DNA of 64,000 nt, from positions 62,001-126,000 of the forward strand of contig NZ_QOCF01000013.1 of NCBI RefSeq assembly GCF_003318255.1, in the 5' to 3' direction. Under the pieces are notes generated by a model. The model saw only the letters and a program-made list of their open reading frames with translations. It ran no database searches and had not been told where the DNA came from. The position numbers and the translations under genes are program-made. This document shows positions 36,385-43,841 of this stretch, piece by piece. The DNA comes from Ruegeria sp. A3M17. Its GTDB lineage: Bacteria; Pseudomonadota; Alphaproteobacteria; Rhodobacterales; Rhodobacteraceae. Every line of letters starts with the position of its first letter. Position 1 is the first letter of the stretch.

Positions 36385-37563
36385 TTAGGCGGTGCCGAAT
36401 TTCACTAGCTTGATCGCGGCAAAGTCGCTCACGTCGCCGCCCACACGTTTGGTCGCGTAGAACAGGACATGCGGCTTGGCGCTGAACGGATCGCGCAAGA
36501 CGCGCAGATCAGGGCGCTCGGCAATGGTGTAGCCGGCCTGGAAGTCACCGAATGCGATCGAGAAGCTATCGGTGCCCGCATCTGGCATATCCTCGGCAAT
36601 TAGCACCGGATACCCCATCAGGCGCGCAGGCTCACCTGCGGCCAGACCGTCTGACCACAGGAAGCGACCATCGCTGTCTTTCAGCTTGCGGATCACACCG
36701 GCAGTTTTTGAATTCATCACGAAGGTGCCATTGACCCGGTACTGAGCGCCCAGCGCATAGACCACATCGACAATCGCATCCGCATCGACACCACCGTCAA
36801 TGCCAGTCGGGACATAGCCCAGATTGCCCCAGGTCCAGACATCATTGTCGACCTTGGCATGGTTCAGAATGCCGTTGGGTTTGTCCGCGCCATCGCCCGA
36901 GATGAACGCCGCCGCTTCGGCACGGGCAAACTTATCGGCAATACGACCGGCTAGCCATCCCTCGACATCAAACGCGCTGTCATCCAGCAAACGCTGCGAC
37001 GCCTTGGGCAGCGCGCTCAACTCGTGCAAGGCAATCGAGATGCGATCAATCGACGGGGTCGCTGTCTCGGTGGCCGCTGAACTCTCATCCGCCCAGCCCG
37101 CGCCCACGTCGGTGTGGTCGATCAACACGTCGAACGAGTTTGCCTCGACATTCACCACCGAAGCGATCGAACGGATCGAGGCCGTGGATTTCAGCACCGA
37201 CTTGATCATCTCGGCGGTTTGCGGGTCGACCAGATAGCCGCCATCGCTGTTCACGGCGCTGGACAGCGATTTAGCTTCCATATCAAGGCCACGCAGGCCG
37301 TCATCATCACCACATCGTACATAGGCGTCGAAAGCCTTCTGATGCGGCGCACCGTCCTCGATTGATGCCGCAAGATGCGGTCGCGCCGCGGTGATTGATT
37401 TACGATCCAGCATGGTCAGTCGCTCTTCTGTCTGTTGCAGTTTTGTTTTAATTTCAGCCTTCAGGCCATTGAATTCGTTCATGAATCCAGTCATCGCCCG
37501 CTTCACCTCCTGAACCAGGGGCACACCCTCTCCGGTCAAGGCCGGGGTCTCGGTCTTGCTCAT
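36385..37563 (-). CDS. GTA g5: major capsid protein (HK97 fold)
   Basis: 392 aa. The N-terminal region is a coiled-coil delta/scaffold domain (VQEVKRAMTGFMNEFNGLK, KTKLQQTEERLTMLDRK) removed by the g4 protease in this family. The HK97 core follows with LVDPQTAEMIKSVLKSTASI and RVLRDPFSAKPHVLFYATKR. The start MSKTETP is preceded by AAGGAAG. No premature stop was found, so capsids can be made. Confidence 0.96.
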   Translation of the reverse strand: MSKTETPALTGEGVPLVQEVKRAMTGFMNEFNGLKAEIKTKLQQTEERLTMLDRKSITAARPHLAASIEDGAPHQKAFDAYVRCGDDDGLRGLDMEAKSLSSAVNSDGGYLVDPQTAEMIKSVLKSTASIRSIASVVNVEANSFDVLIDHTDVGAGWADESSAATETATPSIDRISIALHELSALPKASQRLLDDSAFDVEGWLAGRIADKFARAEAAAFISGDGADKPNGILNHAKVDNDVWTWGNLGYVPTGIDGGVDADAIVDVVYALGAQYRVNGTFVMNSKTAGVIRKLKDSDGRFLWSDGLAAGEPARLMGYPVLIAEDMPDAGTDSFSIAFGDFQAGYTIAERPDLRVLRDPFSAKPHVLFYATKRVGGDVSDFAAIKLVKFGTA

Positions 37564-37597
37564 CAGAACTTCCTTGTTTGGGTGGGATTGAGGCGCG

Positions 37598-38143
37598 CTA
37601 GGTTCGCGCCAGCTCCTGCCGGGCGTGATCAAACACCTCGGCAATACTGCGCAGGGTGTCCTCGGCATCTGGGGTCGTCCCCTTTGCCGCCACCCGCGCA
37701 CTGGGCAGCATCGGAAAAGTCACAAGCGACACCTCCCACAGCTCCAGTTCGGTCAGGACCCGATGGCCCTTTTCATTTTTTACGGCTCGCTTGGTTCGAT
37801 AGCCGATCGACAGCCCGTCAATGGCCCCGGCCCGGATCAATTCCGCGGCTTCACGGCCTTTCTGCGTGCTTTCCAACATACGTCCCTTGACCCAAAGCCC
37901 GCGCGCATCCTCGCGCACGTCGTCCCAGACACCGATGGGCTGCGCCGGGTCGTGCTGCCACAGCATCTTGACCCGCTGACCTGCCGCTTTCAGCCCGGCC
38001 AACGACCTGCGGTATGCGCCTTTCTGCACCACATCGCTCCCTTGATCGACCTGCCCAAACAGGCTGGCATAGCCCTCGATCACCGCATCCTCGGTCACCG
38101 ACAATCCATCGCTAAACCGCGCGAACTTGTGCTCCAAATCCAT
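37598..38143 (-). CDS. GTA g4: prohead protease (HK97 family)
   Basis: 181 aa serine protease of the U35/HK97 prohead family: ITEGYASLFGQ-like DAVIEGYASLFGQVDQGSD, LWQHDPAQPIGVWDDVRED with the catalytic His, and AGAIDGLSIGYRTKRAVKN with the Ser. It processes the capsid N-termini during maturation. The start MDLEHKFARF is chosen for its GAGGAGG at five bases; an ATG ten codons upstream overlaps the g3.5 stop as ATGA and is the alternative. Confidence 0.93.
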   Translation of the reverse strand: MDLEHKFARFSDGLSVTEDAVIEGYASLFGQVDQGSDVVQKGAYRRSLAGLKAAGQRVKMLWQHDPAQPIGVWDDVREDARGLWVKGRMLESTQKGREAAELIRAGAIDGLSIGYRTKRAVKNEKGHRVLTELELWEVSLVTFPMLPSARVAAKGTTPDAEDTLRSIAEVFDHARQELART

Positions 38144-38169
38144 GAACACCTCCTCATAAGCCTTTGAAT

Positions 38170-38394
38170 TCATGGCGACACCACCAGAATTGACTGAAGC
38201 GCTTGCGCCAGGATCACCGCTACGACCCCATAGACCGTCAGCCACAGCCGTTTCTCCAGCCGCTCCATCATCTCTTCGATCTGATCCAGCCGCCTGCATA
38301 GATGTGCGTGCTGGATCTCGGCCACCCGTTCATGCGCAGCCAGACGCAGGCCCGGCGCACAGTCAAATGGCGGATACCCCTCAGCCATCGGCAC
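38170..38394 (-). CDS. GTA g3.5: small membrane-type protein
   Basis: 74 aa in the position of RcGTA g3.5, between portal and protease. A helical amphipathic part (LCRRLDQIEEMMERLEKRLW) precedes one C-terminal hydrophobic segment (TVYGVVAVILAQALQSILVV). Function is unknown in any GTA. It overlaps g3 by 14 bases and touches the g4 region. Confidence 0.85.
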   Translation of the reverse strand: MPMAEGYPPFDCAPGLRLAAHERVAEIQHAHLCRRLDQIEEMMERLEKRLWLTVYGVVAVILAQALQSILVVSP

Positions 38395-39544
38395 GCTCCG
38401 GCAGCCCCAGCATCACGCGTTTCTCGGCATCTGTCAGGAACTCGGCGCCGTTGACCCGCGCCCATTGCGCATCCCGCTCCGCCGACAGCGCTGGTACCTG
38501 ATCCAGGTCGGGTTTCAACACCAGTTCTTCGCCAGTAAAGCCCACTAGCCATTCTGACACCGCCGCCGCCACCCGCGTCACCAGGGGCAGAACGGTCAGG
38601 CGATAGAACGCCCGGTTGGCCTCCTGATAGTTCGAATAGGTCGCGTCGCCTTGGATCCCCAGCAGCATCGGCGGGACCCCAAAGGCCAGTGCGATCTCGC
38701 GGGCGGCGGCTTCCTTGGTCTTTTGAAACTCCATGTCCGAGGGTGAGAAACCCATCGGCTTCCAATCCAGCCCCCCTTCCAGAACCATCGGTCGCCCGGC
38801 ATTGCGCGCCCCGCGATAGTTCTGCTCAATCTCATCGGACAGGCGGCGGAACTGATCCTCGGCCATCACCCCATGGCCATCGCCGCCCTTCCACACCAGC
38901 GCCCCCGAAGGCCGCGCGGCATTGTCCAGCAGAGATTTCGACCACCGCGATGCACTGTTATGCACATCGATCGCCATCGCCGCAGCTTGCATTGGCGAGA
39001 ACCCATAGTGATCGTCTTGGGGGTGGAATGACTTGATATGACAGATCGCATTAGCCGGGAAACGATGCGTCTTGCCGCCCGCCGTATAGTCATACGCCTT
39101 GGGCCACCCATCCGCCCCCGGCACCACACTCATCCGGTCAGAGCGCAAGACGTGCAGTTCAATCGGCAATCCATCCTCGGCCTGTGCCGCCTCGACATAG
39201 GCGTTCCCCGACAGCAACAATTGCCCGAACAAAGCCTCCATCAACTCCGCCCGCCCCTGCGCCGCATTCGGACGGCGCATCAGGGATATGATCGGATGCA
39301 CATCATAGCGCTGCGTCTGATCCTGCAGCACCAGAGGCAAAGCCGCCGCCGCCTCGGCAATCAGCTTGACCGAGCGAAACCCCACCGGGTTCCCCGAAAA
39401 CCCCGTCCGCGTCAACGACACCGCATCCCTGGGGCTCCACGCCACGCGCCCACCGGTCTGCCACGCCACCACAGGCCCCGCCGCGCTCGCCTTCGCCTCA
39501 GGCGCCTCACCAGCCGTTCCACGACGCAAGAAATCGAATACCAT
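38381..39544 (-). CDS. GTA g3: portal protein
   Basis: 387 aa HK97-type portal: RTGFSGNPVGFRSVKLIAEA, QLLLSGNAYVEAAQAEDGLP, SFHPQDDHYGFSPMQAAA and LAFGVPPMLLGIQGDATYSN. It forms the dodecameric DNA gate. In most GTA clusters it directly follows g2; here about 970 nt of foreign-looking DNA separates them. The start MVFDFLRRG is intact. Confidence 0.95.
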   Translation of the reverse strand: MVFDFLRRGTAGEAPEAKASAAGPVVAWQTGGRVAWSPRDAVSLTRTGFSGNPVGFRSVKLIAEAAAALPLVLQDQTQRYDVHPIISLMRRPNAAQGRAELMEALFGQLLLSGNAYVEAAQAEDGLPIELHVLRSDRMSVVPGADGWPKAYDYTAGGKTHRFPANAICHIKSFHPQDDHYGFSPMQAAAMAIDVHNSASRWSKSLLDNAARPSGALVWKGGDGHGVMAEDQFRRLSDEIEQNYRGARNAGRPMVLEGGLDWKPMGFSPSDMEFQKTKEAAAREIALAFGVPPMLLGIQGDATYSNYQEANRAFYRLTVLPLVTRVAAAVSEWLVGFTGEELVLKPDLDQVPALSAERDAQWARVNGAEFLTDAEKRVMLGLPERADG

Positions 39545-40513
39545 CTGTGCTCCTTTCTGCCGCCGCTCTGCCCGGCTTGTTGAAAGGAGTTATGACGGAA
39601 AGAAGTTTAGGGCATGGGAATGGGGCGTACGGGGGGTGGGCAACGGGTCGGCGATTGCTACTTCCCAGTCTGTGGTGCCGTTTTACCGAAGGATGGTTTC
39701 ATCTACTTCTTGAAGGTTTGGAAACTGTTCAAGGAAAGGAAGCAGCGCATCATACTTTGTAACGAATTTGCTGTTTTGACGAATTTTCTCCGCGTCTTTG
39801 CGATTAGGGCGCGGAACTCTGCTGCAAACCAATGCGCTGGCGGCTCCAAAAGTACTTTCTTTGATTGCCAGCGCAACTAATTCGCCGGGTTGAATATCCC
39901 AAGGGCAAGTTTGTGGAAAACTATTACATGGCCCATGACCTGCGACTGAATATGGCCGTAAAAGATCAATCGGTACCAGCTCTGTTTTCCCAAAGATGCG
40001 CCGTCCGCCTCCAAGACCGGTCCAAAACAACTCATGCTCAATTTCAAGGTATGCCGTTGCTTCTGAAAATTCGACCAAATTAGCTAAATACTGTTGGGAA
40101 CCGACCGCTTCACCAGCTTTGCTTTTCTCGGCCAGTTCAATCCAGCTAGCAGGAAATTTTGGCGGTGTGTCGTCTTCATTCCATCGGCGACGCAGCACAT
40201 GTGAAACTCTTCCGATTACAACGTGGTCGGAAGTTTCGATCAACAAGCGAAGTTCTCGCTCAGTTTCCGATAAGCTTGGAGCGCCGCTGCAGGCGGTGGC
40301 TGCTCCCGCAGCGCATACGACGAATATCGAAGAGAGGACTATATGAGTCAGTTTAGTATAACATTGTTTCAAAACGACAAACCCATATCCAACAGCCTCA
40401 CTTATGGCTGCCATCACCTTAAGCAATACAATTTATCTATATCAATCGCTTACGCTCGCTCAAGCATAAGTTTTAGACTATTTTCTGTGTATCCATCTCT
40501 TGTTGGCTCGGTT
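39545..40513. mobile_element. AT-rich insertion between GTA g2 and g3
   Basis: A stretch of about 970 nt between the large terminase and portal genes. Hand counts give about 40% GC at 39721-39780 and 40381-40500, against about 65% in the flanking terminase gene (41041-41100). It contains one gene in the GTA direction and no transposase, integrase or clear flanking repeats. Neither neighbour is disrupted. The composition argues for acquisition by transfer. Confidence 0.6.
39683..40414 (-). CDS. Predicted exported protein inserted in the GTA cluster
   Basis: About 243 aa, not a known GTA component. A signal peptide (KLTHIVLSSIFVVCAAGAA) ends at TACSGAPS, so the mature protein may begin at or near a Cys. 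The layout that follows (SDHVVIGRVSHV, AYLEIEHELFWTG, QPGELVALAIKES, further Cys) faintly recalls bacterial TIMP/netrin-like OB-fold proteins, which start with a Cys and have a GRV strand; this is only a pattern impression. The start is uncertain: the open frame begins at a TTG, and this ATG lies 12 nt later, with AAGGTG unusually close. Being in the GTA direction, it could be read on the late transcript. Confidence 0.6.
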   Translation of the reverse strand: MAAISEAVGYGFVVLKQCYTKLTHIVLSSIFVVCAAGAATACSGAPSLSETERELRLLIETSDHVVIGRVSHVLRRRWNEDDTPPKFPASWIELAEKSKAGEAVGSQQYLANLVEFSEATAYLEIEHELFWTGLGGGRRIFGKTELVPIDLLRPYSVAGHGPCNSFPQTCPWDIQPGELVALAIKESTFGAASALVCSRVPRPNRKDAEKIRQNSKFVTKYDALLPFLEQFPNLQEVDETILR

Positions 40514-41884
40514 CTACAAACTTCGCACCCTCGGCCGCCGATACGCCCCCGCTGGCCCCACAACCAACTCATGTAACGCCCAGACCAGCGCGTCGACCCG
40601 GTCGGGGGAGCCCTGCCCCTCGAAACCCCGCGCGGTCATCTGGCTCATCTGCTCTTCCAGCGCGTCCAGCCCGGCCACATGAGCAACTCGCCCCTGCTCA
40701 TACAGTGCCGCCACAGGCTCGGCCCCCGCCACCTTGCCGCGTGATGCCCGCACCGCGCGATAAGGGACCAAAGGGTCCACCTGCCGCACGACCTCTTCCA
40801 CCAGTTGCCCGCCCTGATTGACCTCGGCCACCAGCCGCTCGGCCCCGAATTCATCCATCGCGTCAATTGCCGCCTGCGCCCAGCCCGCCGGACCTACGCC
40901 CTGCACCGTGCGATCGGCCAGCACATAGGCGCGCCACTCCTCGGGCGGCCCCTGCACCTGAGCGCCGACCACCACGATCCCGCAGGCATCCGCATCCGTT
41001 CCCGCCGTCACCGCCGGGTCTAGCGCCACTACTAAACGGTCCAACTCTGGCACTTTCTCAACTCGCGCCGCATCCAGCATTGACCCGGTCCACAACGCCC
41101 CCTCGGCATCCGACAGCAGCGCGCCGTCCAACTCCTGCCGCCCCAGTCGCGTGCCCGCATAGCGCGCGCGTACCTCTTCCAGAAACGAATCCGCCAGATT
41201 GGCGCGGTTCGCCTCGGTCGGCGCATGGGTCTGCACGGTGGACGGAGATGCCAGCAATTCCTTCAATACCTTCACATTTCTAGGTGTGGTCGTCACACAG
41301 ACCCGAGGCCGCTCACCCAACCGCAACGCAAATTGCAACATATCCCAGGTCTCGCCAGCCTTCTTCCACTTAGCCAACTCATCCACCCAGGCTGCATCGA
41401 ACTGAGGCCCGCGCAACCCTTCGGGATCATGCGCTGAAAACGCCTGCGCCTCAGCTCCGTTTGGCCAGATCAGTTTCCGTTCGGACGCCTTCCAGACAGG
41501 TCGCCGATCCGGCGGCGAACACTGTAATATCCCGCTATCGCCAAAGATCATCACATCGCGCACCTGATCGAATGTCTCACCCACCAACGCCACACGACGC
41601 GCTTCGCCGCGATCCAGCGGCAGAGATCCCTCGACCACCTGTCGCACCCATTCGGCCCCGGCCCGCGTCTTACCAGCCCCACGCCCCCCCATGATCACCC
41701 AGGACCGCCAGGCGCCTTCCGGCGGCAACTGATGCGGCAGCGCCCAGAACTCGAACAGGAAAGGGAGGGCGCACAGCCCCCCCTCCCCGATCTCACTCAG
41801 AAATCTGTCCCGAACCGCAGCAGGCGCGGAGGCGAGCCAACCTGCACCCAACCTCAAATCGAGCGCGCTCAAGGTCGAGCGCAT
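40514..41884 (-). CDS. GTA g2: terminase large subunit
   Basis: 456 aa DNA-packaging motor. Walker A GGRGAGKT is at residues 66-73, and the ATPase region continues with VALVGETFDQVRDVMI and FDAAWVDELAKWKKAG (Walker B Asp-Glu). The nuclease domain has LVVALDPAVTAGTDADACGI and LVAEVNQGGQ. The frame extends to a TTG 45 nt upstream, but this ATG has AAGGGGGG just before it. It overlaps the end of g1 by about 90 bases in another frame. Motor residues are intact. Confidence 0.95.
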   Translation of the reverse strand: MRSTLSALDLRLGAGWLASAPAAVRDRFLSEIGEGGLCALPFLFEFWALPHQLPPEGAWRSWVIMGGRGAGKTRAGAEWVRQVVEGSLPLDRGEARRVALVGETFDQVRDVMIFGDSGILQCSPPDRRPVWKASERKLIWPNGAEAQAFSAHDPEGLRGPQFDAAWVDELAKWKKAGETWDMLQFALRLGERPRVCVTTTPRNVKVLKELLASPSTVQTHAPTEANRANLADSFLEEVRARYAGTRLGRQELDGALLSDAEGALWTGSMLDAARVEKVPELDRLVVALDPAVTAGTDADACGIVVVGAQVQGPPEEWRAYVLADRTVQGVGPAGWAQAAIDAMDEFGAERLVAEVNQGGQLVEEVVRQVDPLVPYRAVRASRGKVAGAEPVAALYEQGRVAHVAGLDALEEQMSQMTARGFEGQGSPDRVDALVWALHELVVGPAGAYRRPRVRSL

Positions 41885-42110
41885 ACCCCCCTTGGGCAAT
41901 TCCGGTTTGTCTGTGATGTTGTTCGACAAAGCTTGTCTCCACTTTCTGACAACTTCGGATCAGCCCCTCTAACTGCCCGAGTTGCTTGGCTGAACCAGCA
42001 AGATCTGCATCCTCCCCGGCACCGATCTGTTTGCGCAGTTCTTCCGCTGCTTGGCGCAGATCGCGAATGGATCTCTCAAGCGACTGCAACAAATCAGCCG
42101 TCTGGGACAT
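41793..42110 (-). CDS. GTA g1: small terminase-like protein
   Basis: 105 aa, first gene of the cluster. A helical N-terminal part (LERSIRDLRQAAEELRKQIG) and the conserved second half (RQTGIAQGGYALDLERARFE) resemble RcGTA g1, which acts as the small terminase. The start MSQTADLLQSL follows GGAAGAG; an ATG nine codons earlier is possible. The end lies about 90 bases inside g2, in a different frame, so the two are translationally coupled. Confidence 0.85.
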   Translation of the reverse strand: MSQTADLLQSLERSIRDLRQAAEELRKQIGAGEDADLAGSAKQLGQLEGLIRSCQKVETSFVEQHHRQTGIAQGGYALDLERARFEVGCRLARLRACCGSGQISE

Positions 42111-42187
42111 CCGCTCTTCCGGGGTAATCAAAGTCATGTGTGCCTGTGACCTCATGCGTGAGTGATCTCCGCACGAGAGAAACGAAA

Positions 42188-42216
42188 AACGGCCACCGGG
42201 TCGCCCCGGGGCCGTC
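42188..42216. promoter_or_regulatory. GC-rich hairpin in the GTA leader
   Basis: Outer arms ACGGCC / GGCCGT with an inner CCGGG / CCCGG-type stem. It lies 75-105 nt before the g1 start codon, probably within the 5' untranslated RNA. No T run follows on the GTA-sense strand, so RNA stability or attenuation is more likely than plain termination. Confidence 0.45.
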
Positions 42217-42239
42217 GCCCACCTCTTCTAGCATGACAC

Positions 42240-42253
42240 AATTCATATGAATT
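42240..42253. promoter_or_regulatory. Perfect 14-bp palindrome upstream of GTA g1
   Basis: AATTCATATGAATT reads the same on both strands. It is 130-143 nt before the g1 start codon, in an AT-rich pocket where the promoter could be. It is a candidate site for a dimeric GTA regulator. AT-rich palindromes also occur by chance. Confidence 0.4.
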
Positions 42254-42467
42254 AAAGAGCGCAATGTCAACGACTTACGCAACATTCATGCAACGGAGAC
42301 CGCGCAAGCTTTACTGATTCTTAGTTTTCTGCCCGCTCAAAAAATGGATGACCGCGCATCTGTTTGTAACAAATCTCCAATGTCAATTTTTTCTGCGGAT
42401 CAATTCTCTGATCCGCGCCGGCAGGTCGAGAAGCAGAAACAAAATACGTGCGCCTGTGCCACCATGA

Positions 42468-42491
42468 ACCCCCAGCCATTTGGTTGGGGGT
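42468..42491 (-). terminator. Hairpin downstream of the small membrane-protein gene
   Basis: Stem ACCCCCA / TTGGGGGT with extra pairing across the loop, 22 nt past the stop of the minus-strand gene. No T run is seen, so its terminator role is tentative. Confidence 0.45.
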
Positions 42492-42512
42492 GCTTTGTAC
42501 ACATCGAAGATG

Positions 42513-42833
42513 TCAGACGGCAGGAATACCGGTTTCCTCATGAAATCTATCGAAGGCCCTGATTATTGCGGTCTTCTTTTTGGAAGCGCTTAGAAACGAG
42601 AAGATGGCTAGGCCAAACATGAAAATTCCTGGCAAGATAAACAGCAGCAGGCCCGGCACAGTCATTACGAGAGAAGCCCAGCCTAAATTCCGTTGAGTTT
42701 TTGCTATGCCAAGCATGCTTTTCTTACGCGCGTAAGCTTCATCTGAACTTTGAACGGCCTCAGCCTTTAGCTGACCTATGATTGACCGCTCATCCTTTAG
42801 ATCAATCTGCGCGTCAGAAACTCTCATGTTCAT
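42513..42833 (-). CDS. Small membrane protein, unknown
   Basis: 106 aa, not recognised. A polar N-terminal half (DAQIDLKDERSIIGQLKAEA, then YARKKSMLGIAKTQRNLG) precedes two hydrophobic segments (WASLVMTVPGLLLFILPGI, MFGLAIFSFLSAS). A short basic tail ends in HEETGIPAV. The start has AAGGAG eight bases upstream. Its base composition is more AT-rich than the surrounding core genes, so it is probably accessory. It lies upstream of the GTA leader in the same direction. Confidence 0.6.
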   Translation of the reverse strand: MNMRVSDAQIDLKDERSIIGQLKAEAVQSSDEAYARKKSMLGIAKTQRNLGWASLVMTVPGLLLFILPGIFMFGLAIFSFLSASKKKTAIIRAFDRFHEETGIPAV

Positions 42834-43178
42834 ACAACATACTCCTTGGTGGAAATTTCTGATAAGAAACAATGACTAACGAACGTGCGTCAACCCCAGA
42901 CAGAAGTGCTGCCTAAGAATTCTATACTCTGTGACTCCGCGTTTAACGATACGTTTCCAGATCAGGAACATTTGCTCTGTATGCACACAAAAGGGCAACG
43001 GATTATGGATAATCAGATTTCGAAACATGAAGAGTGAACACTTCTTGGAGTACCAACTTGTGCCCAAGGCAGTTGATGCTTTGCCGAGAGAGGAACTGTT
43101 TCCGCTGATGCGAGCGCAAATGGCCAACTTCGGCCCCTACCTTCACAATGGCGTAAAGACGGTGAGAGTACGGCCTGG
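42834..43178. other. AT-rich gap with decayed sequence
   Basis: About 345 nt. The part around 42961-43020 is about 37% GC by hand count. Short frames exist (one starting at MKSEHFLEY, 54 aa, ending near 43191), but none has a ribosome binding site or recognisable family. It looks like eroded DNA next to the truncated LysR remnant. Confidence 0.4.
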
Positions 43179-43562
43179 GTGTCCACCATAGTCCGAGTTC
43201 AACGGCTGGCAAACGTCCAGTTCGCGCCCTATGCCACCACCTCGACCCCTGACCAATGGATCAAGGTACTGGCTGACACACCTTCGGCGCGCTGGTTGGA
43301 CAAGCGGATTGGCAGCAATGCCGTATGCGAAGTTGACTCTCCCCGCAGCAGTCTGGATCTCGCTTTGGCGGGTTTGGGCATTGCTGTTTTGCCAACATTC
43401 ATTGGGGACACGCACGACTCGCTCTTGCGCGCAGGCCAGATCATTCCGGAGTTGCCCTACGGCCAGTGGCTAGTGACGCATCAGAACGACAGAAACCTGC
43501 CCGAGGTTCGCCAGACCATCGATAGAATGCGGACAAGTTTGCAACTGCGTCAGAACATCTAG
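43179..43562 (+). pseudogene. LysR-type regulator remnant (C-terminal effector domain only)
   Basis: 127 codons matching the second half of a LysR substrate-binding domain: FAPYATTSTPDQWIKVLADT, ARWLDKRIGSNAVCEVDSP, LALAGLGIAVLPTFIGD and QWLVTHQNDRNLPEVRQTID. There is no winged-helix DNA-binding domain upstream; the frame runs back about 100 nt through unrelated sequence to a stop. It cannot bind DNA as it stands. It is most likely the fossil of a regulator cut by the event that brought in the adjacent AT-rich DNA. Confidence 0.75.
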
Positions 43563-43841
43563 CAGCAAAACCGGCTAAAGCTTGACAAAACGGCGCTTAA
43601 GCCTCATGTGCCCCATAAGTCAGCGCTGACGCGTGAGCATTCGTGGCCTCTATTGGCCCCAACAGCGCATCACTACATCTCCTAGTTCCCATTCACGCAG
43701 GGTTCTTGACGCGACGCCAGATGGCGCAGGGTTCGCCTGCACGTCCCGAGGTTTAGCGGAAACTCTGCCGGTCACGCGCTGCGTGGCCAGACACGTCTTG
43801 TCCGTACGGCTATCGCCTTGCGGATTACAAAGGATAGTTAT

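Larger units (their letters stand above)
42111..42512. other. GTA leader and promoter region
   Basis: About 400 nt without a convincing gene between g1 and a small membrane-protein gene. It holds a GC-rich hairpin, a perfect 14-bp palindrome, and a further hairpin near the neighbouring gene. The GTA promoter must lie here, since g1 is the first gene of the cluster. In Rhodobacter, GafA activates this promoter; its binding site cannot be assigned by eye. Confidence 0.6.

Noticed and set aside
41885..41929. TTG start for GTA g2, 45 nt upstream of the chosen ATG
   Set aside because: TTG is a rare start, it would lengthen the overlap with g1 further, and the internal ATG has a purine-rich binding site right before it.
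27308..42110. Interpretation as an ordinary prophage
   Set aside because: There is no integrase, repressor, replication or lysis gene and no attachment repeats; gene order and the g15 TIM-like domain match gene transfer agents.
43179..43562. Functional LysR regulator
   Set aside because: The helix-turn-helix domain is missing and the upstream frame ends at a stop after unrelated sequence, so it is annotated as a remnant.
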